Below, piece by piece: positions 14,379 to 15,792 of a DNA stretch of 15,792 bases (the stretch's first letter is position 1; each line of letters opens with the position of its first letter). The position numbers were made by a program, and so were the translations under genes. Origin of the DNA: DASZBR01 sp033763845 (GTDB lineage Bacteria; Pseudomonadota; Gammaproteobacteria; DASZBR01); contig JANRJR010000028.1 in the NCBI GenBank assembly GCA_033763845.1, positions 1 to 15,792 on the forward strand, written 5' to 3'. The notes beneath the pieces are model-generated. The model ran no database searches, had not been told where the DNA came from, and saw only the letters and a program-made list of their open reading frames with translations.

Positions 14379-15464
14379 ATGTTTGAAAATCAAGATCCGC
14401 ATCATTGGACATTAAACAGTGATACAGGCACGCAGCTGCATAGCCCTTTCAGAAAACCAGGCGTATTTCGCTCTCCTTTGTCACCGATTAATTTAAACGC
14501 TCAAGCCAACCCTTTTCAGCGAACCCCATCACCCAAAAGAGTGCGCCCACCTGTGGAACTGCCACTACCTGAGCCCGAAAAAAAATCACGCGAATTAAGC
14601 ATCGATGACCTATGTCGACGATCGGCAAATGAACAAAAGAAAAAAGAACTTCAACGGATTGTTGACGATCTTAGCATTAATATCGATCACTTAAAAAACG
14701 GGGCCTCCTCTTACAGCGACCCCAAAGAGATTAAAGAACAACGGGATCTTTCGCTTCAGTTAAAATATATTTTAAAACCCGCCTTAACCGCCGCACTGCG
14801 CGATAACAAACAACGTTTCCGAGACTATCTTATCGGCAGGGCCTTGTTTTTAGATACGATTTCTACGAATGAAATATTCGAGATTCTGGAAAATTATTGT
14901 GGCAATTTTCCTCGAAAACCAGAAATTGATTCATTCGATCATATTTGGCACATTCAACGAAACAGTAGAATTTTTACGTTATTCCTCCAATTTGATTTAG
15001 ATAGTCGCGATATTTACGATGACGCAAACTGGGCAATCCATCCGAACATTGCAGAAGCACACGAATTCCTTTTTGGGAAAAAAGAAGTTGAATTCCCTGT
15101 GGCGCTTTTAGAAAAAAATTATCCGTCAGTAGGTTTTTTTACAGCTCAAAATACAGAGCAATTTATTACAGAATTTAATCAGATTCGCGATGCGCTTCGA
15201 AGCGGTATCGTGGAATTCGCTGCTCACCCCCAAAAATTGATGCCAGGCGTCATTGAGGATTTCATTCTCGATCAAGTAAAAGCGCTAATTGCATTAAGAG
15301 ATAAAATCAAACCTGGGAAAAAAGAAGCAAATGATCTCATTGAAGCCGTGAACTCATATACGAATTTCGTATGTACGCTACGAGAAGAAGCAAAACAACT
15401 TCCCACTGAGAAAGCTTTTGAGCTGGCAAATACGTTACTGAACAAACCGGTGGCAACTATTTAG
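14379..15464 (+). CDS. Hypothetical effector-like protein (361 aa) sharing a C-terminal domain with the OTU protein
   Basis: I do not recognise this protein's core. Residues 1-70 are proline- and S/T-P-rich (HSPFRKPGVF, TPSPKRVRPP), like the N-terminus of the OTU protein. The middle is helical and charged (QRIVDDLSINIDHLKNG), with an aromatic segment (HIWHIQRNSRIFTLFLQFD). The last 105 residues or so (GFFTAQNTEQFITEFNQIRD onward) align by eye with the C-terminus of the OTU protein (VFYLSADEAINQFGEISTRL onward). No OTU catalytic motif, signal peptide or membrane segment is present. The frame is open from 14301, but that part lies in the duplicated control region, where the second copy has a stop, so I start at the ATG 14379 (GGAA 4 bases before); ATG 14364 is an alternative. 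It converges on the 62-aa gene with an 8-base overlap. Confidence 0.75.
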   Translation: MFENQDPHHWTLNSDTGTQLHSPFRKPGVFRSPLSPINLNAQANPFQRTPSPKRVRPPVELPLPEPEKKSRELSIDDLCRRSANEQKKKELQRIVDDLSINIDHLKNGASSYSDPKEIKEQRDLSLQLKYILKPALTAALRDNKQRFRDYLIGRALFLDTISTNEIFEILENYCGNFPRKPEIDSFDHIWHIQRNSRIFTLFLQFDLDSRDIYDDANWAIHPNIAEAHEFLFGKKEVEFPVALLEKNYPSVGFFTAQNTEQFITEFNQIRDALRSGIVEFAAHPQKLMPGVIEDFILDQVKALIALRDKIKPGKKEANDLIEAVNSYTNFVCTLREEAKQLPTEKAFELANTLLNKPVATI

Positions 15465-15645
15465 GTTTATTTTCAGTTGCTTTTAAGGCATCTGCCGCTG
15501 CATAGACTTGCTGCGCAAGTTTGCTTTCCATATCCAATAATGCTTGCAGCCGGGACACTCTCTCCCCAGCGAAAAAACATTGCTGAGGATGATTTTCCCT
15601 CGCCAAATTTCCTGCTATTTTTTTTGGTGCTTGATCACTACTCAC
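15457..15645 (-). CDS. Small helical protein (62 aa), second copy of the partner-type gene
   Basis: I do not recognise this 62-residue protein. GGGAG lies 7 bases before the GTG at 15645, good support for a real gene. After a polar N-terminus (SSDQAPKKIAGNLARENH) it is one amphipathic helix (VSRLQALLDMESKLAQQVYA) and a short charged tail (ADALKATENKPK). It keeps the position of the 81-aa gene: antisense and tail-to-tail with a large plus-strand gene (overlapping its stop by 8 bases) and head-to-head with the next control region. Its sequence similarity to the 81-aa protein is weak. A partner or regulatory role for the large proteins is an inference from this repeated arrangement. Confidence 0.6.
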   Translation of the reverse strand: MSSDQAPKKIAGNLARENHPQQCFFAGERVSRLQALLDMESKLAQQVYAAADALKATENKPK

Positions 15646-15652
15646 CCACTAT

Positions 15653-15781
15653 CTCCCTCTTTATCCATGCCACGCAGTTTACCAAATAAACAATCTTCTT
15701 GATACGCAAAAACGCTTGTGGCATATTCCCACGACTAATACGGATATTTATTGAACACACGGCTGTGATTACTTTTAATGA
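15653..15781. repeat. Duplicated divergent control region, copy 2
   Basis: The second copy of the block at 14234-14367, in the same orientation. TTGATA (15699-15704) and CATATT (15722-15727) are 17 bases apart, a plausible plus-strand promoter. ACACA-CGGC-TGTGA (15755-15768) matches the inverted repeat of copy 1. By analogy a third large plus-strand gene should begin at or just beyond the window end; an ATG at 15778 is open to the last base. Confidence 0.7.
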
Positions 15782-15792
15782 TATTCACCGGA

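Noticed and set aside
15477..15689. Plus-strand 70-aa ORF opposite the 62-aa gene
   Set aside because: It overlaps the minus-strand gene that has the good ribosome site and runs into the duplicated control block; no coding support.

Overview
The window is AT-rich and looks like the chromosome of a gammaproteobacterium, probably a host-associated member of the Legionellales (Legionella/Coxiella/Rickettsiella/Berkiella side). That placement is an inference. It rests on a P-type (trb) conjugation system, a LuxR-type regulator, a large eukaryote-like OTU protease and a tandem family of S/T-P-rich, coiled-coil proteins beside an ordinary housekeeping gene (ychF). No 16S or other marker is present to prove it.

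The left two thirds (1 to about 9746) read as one end of an integrated conjugative or phage-like element abutting the 3' end of a tRNA-Met(CAT) gene. Bases 1-3358 (minus strand) hold trbB-trbC-trbD-trbE, start of a type IV secretion/conjugation operon, with overlapping genes; trbE runs off the window. A good sigma-70-like promoter lies upstream, and a strong intrinsic terminator sits between it and trbB. Bases 3653-6104 carry three cargo or regulatory genes: two unrecognised proteins and a LuxR/GerE-type regulator, plus a decayed-looking gap. Bases 6240-9009 (minus strand) are a compact phage-style module: Cro/YdaS-like repressor with a 12-2-12 palindromic operator, two related winged-helix replication-type proteins, a DUF6475-like protein, a small basic protein and a Q-type antiterminator. 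The larger replication gene contains five iteron-like repeats, as the lambda O gene does. An AlpA/excisionase-like gene (plus strand) is the last element gene before the tRNA. No integrase is in the window.

The right third (9747-15792) starts with tRNA-Met and ychF. After these comes a putative effector locus: a 971-residue protein with an OTU cysteine-protease domain, then a repeated arrangement of small minus-strand genes (81 and 62 aa) alternating with large plus-strand genes. The 361-aa protein shares a C-terminal domain with the OTU protein. The divergent regulatory region between small and large gene is duplicated (14234-14367 and 15653-15781), and a related motif lies upstream of the OTU gene. 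This alternating, promoter-sharing family of large proteins and small partners is the best candidate for an undescribed system. A second candidate is control of the trb operon by a phage-type antiterminator.
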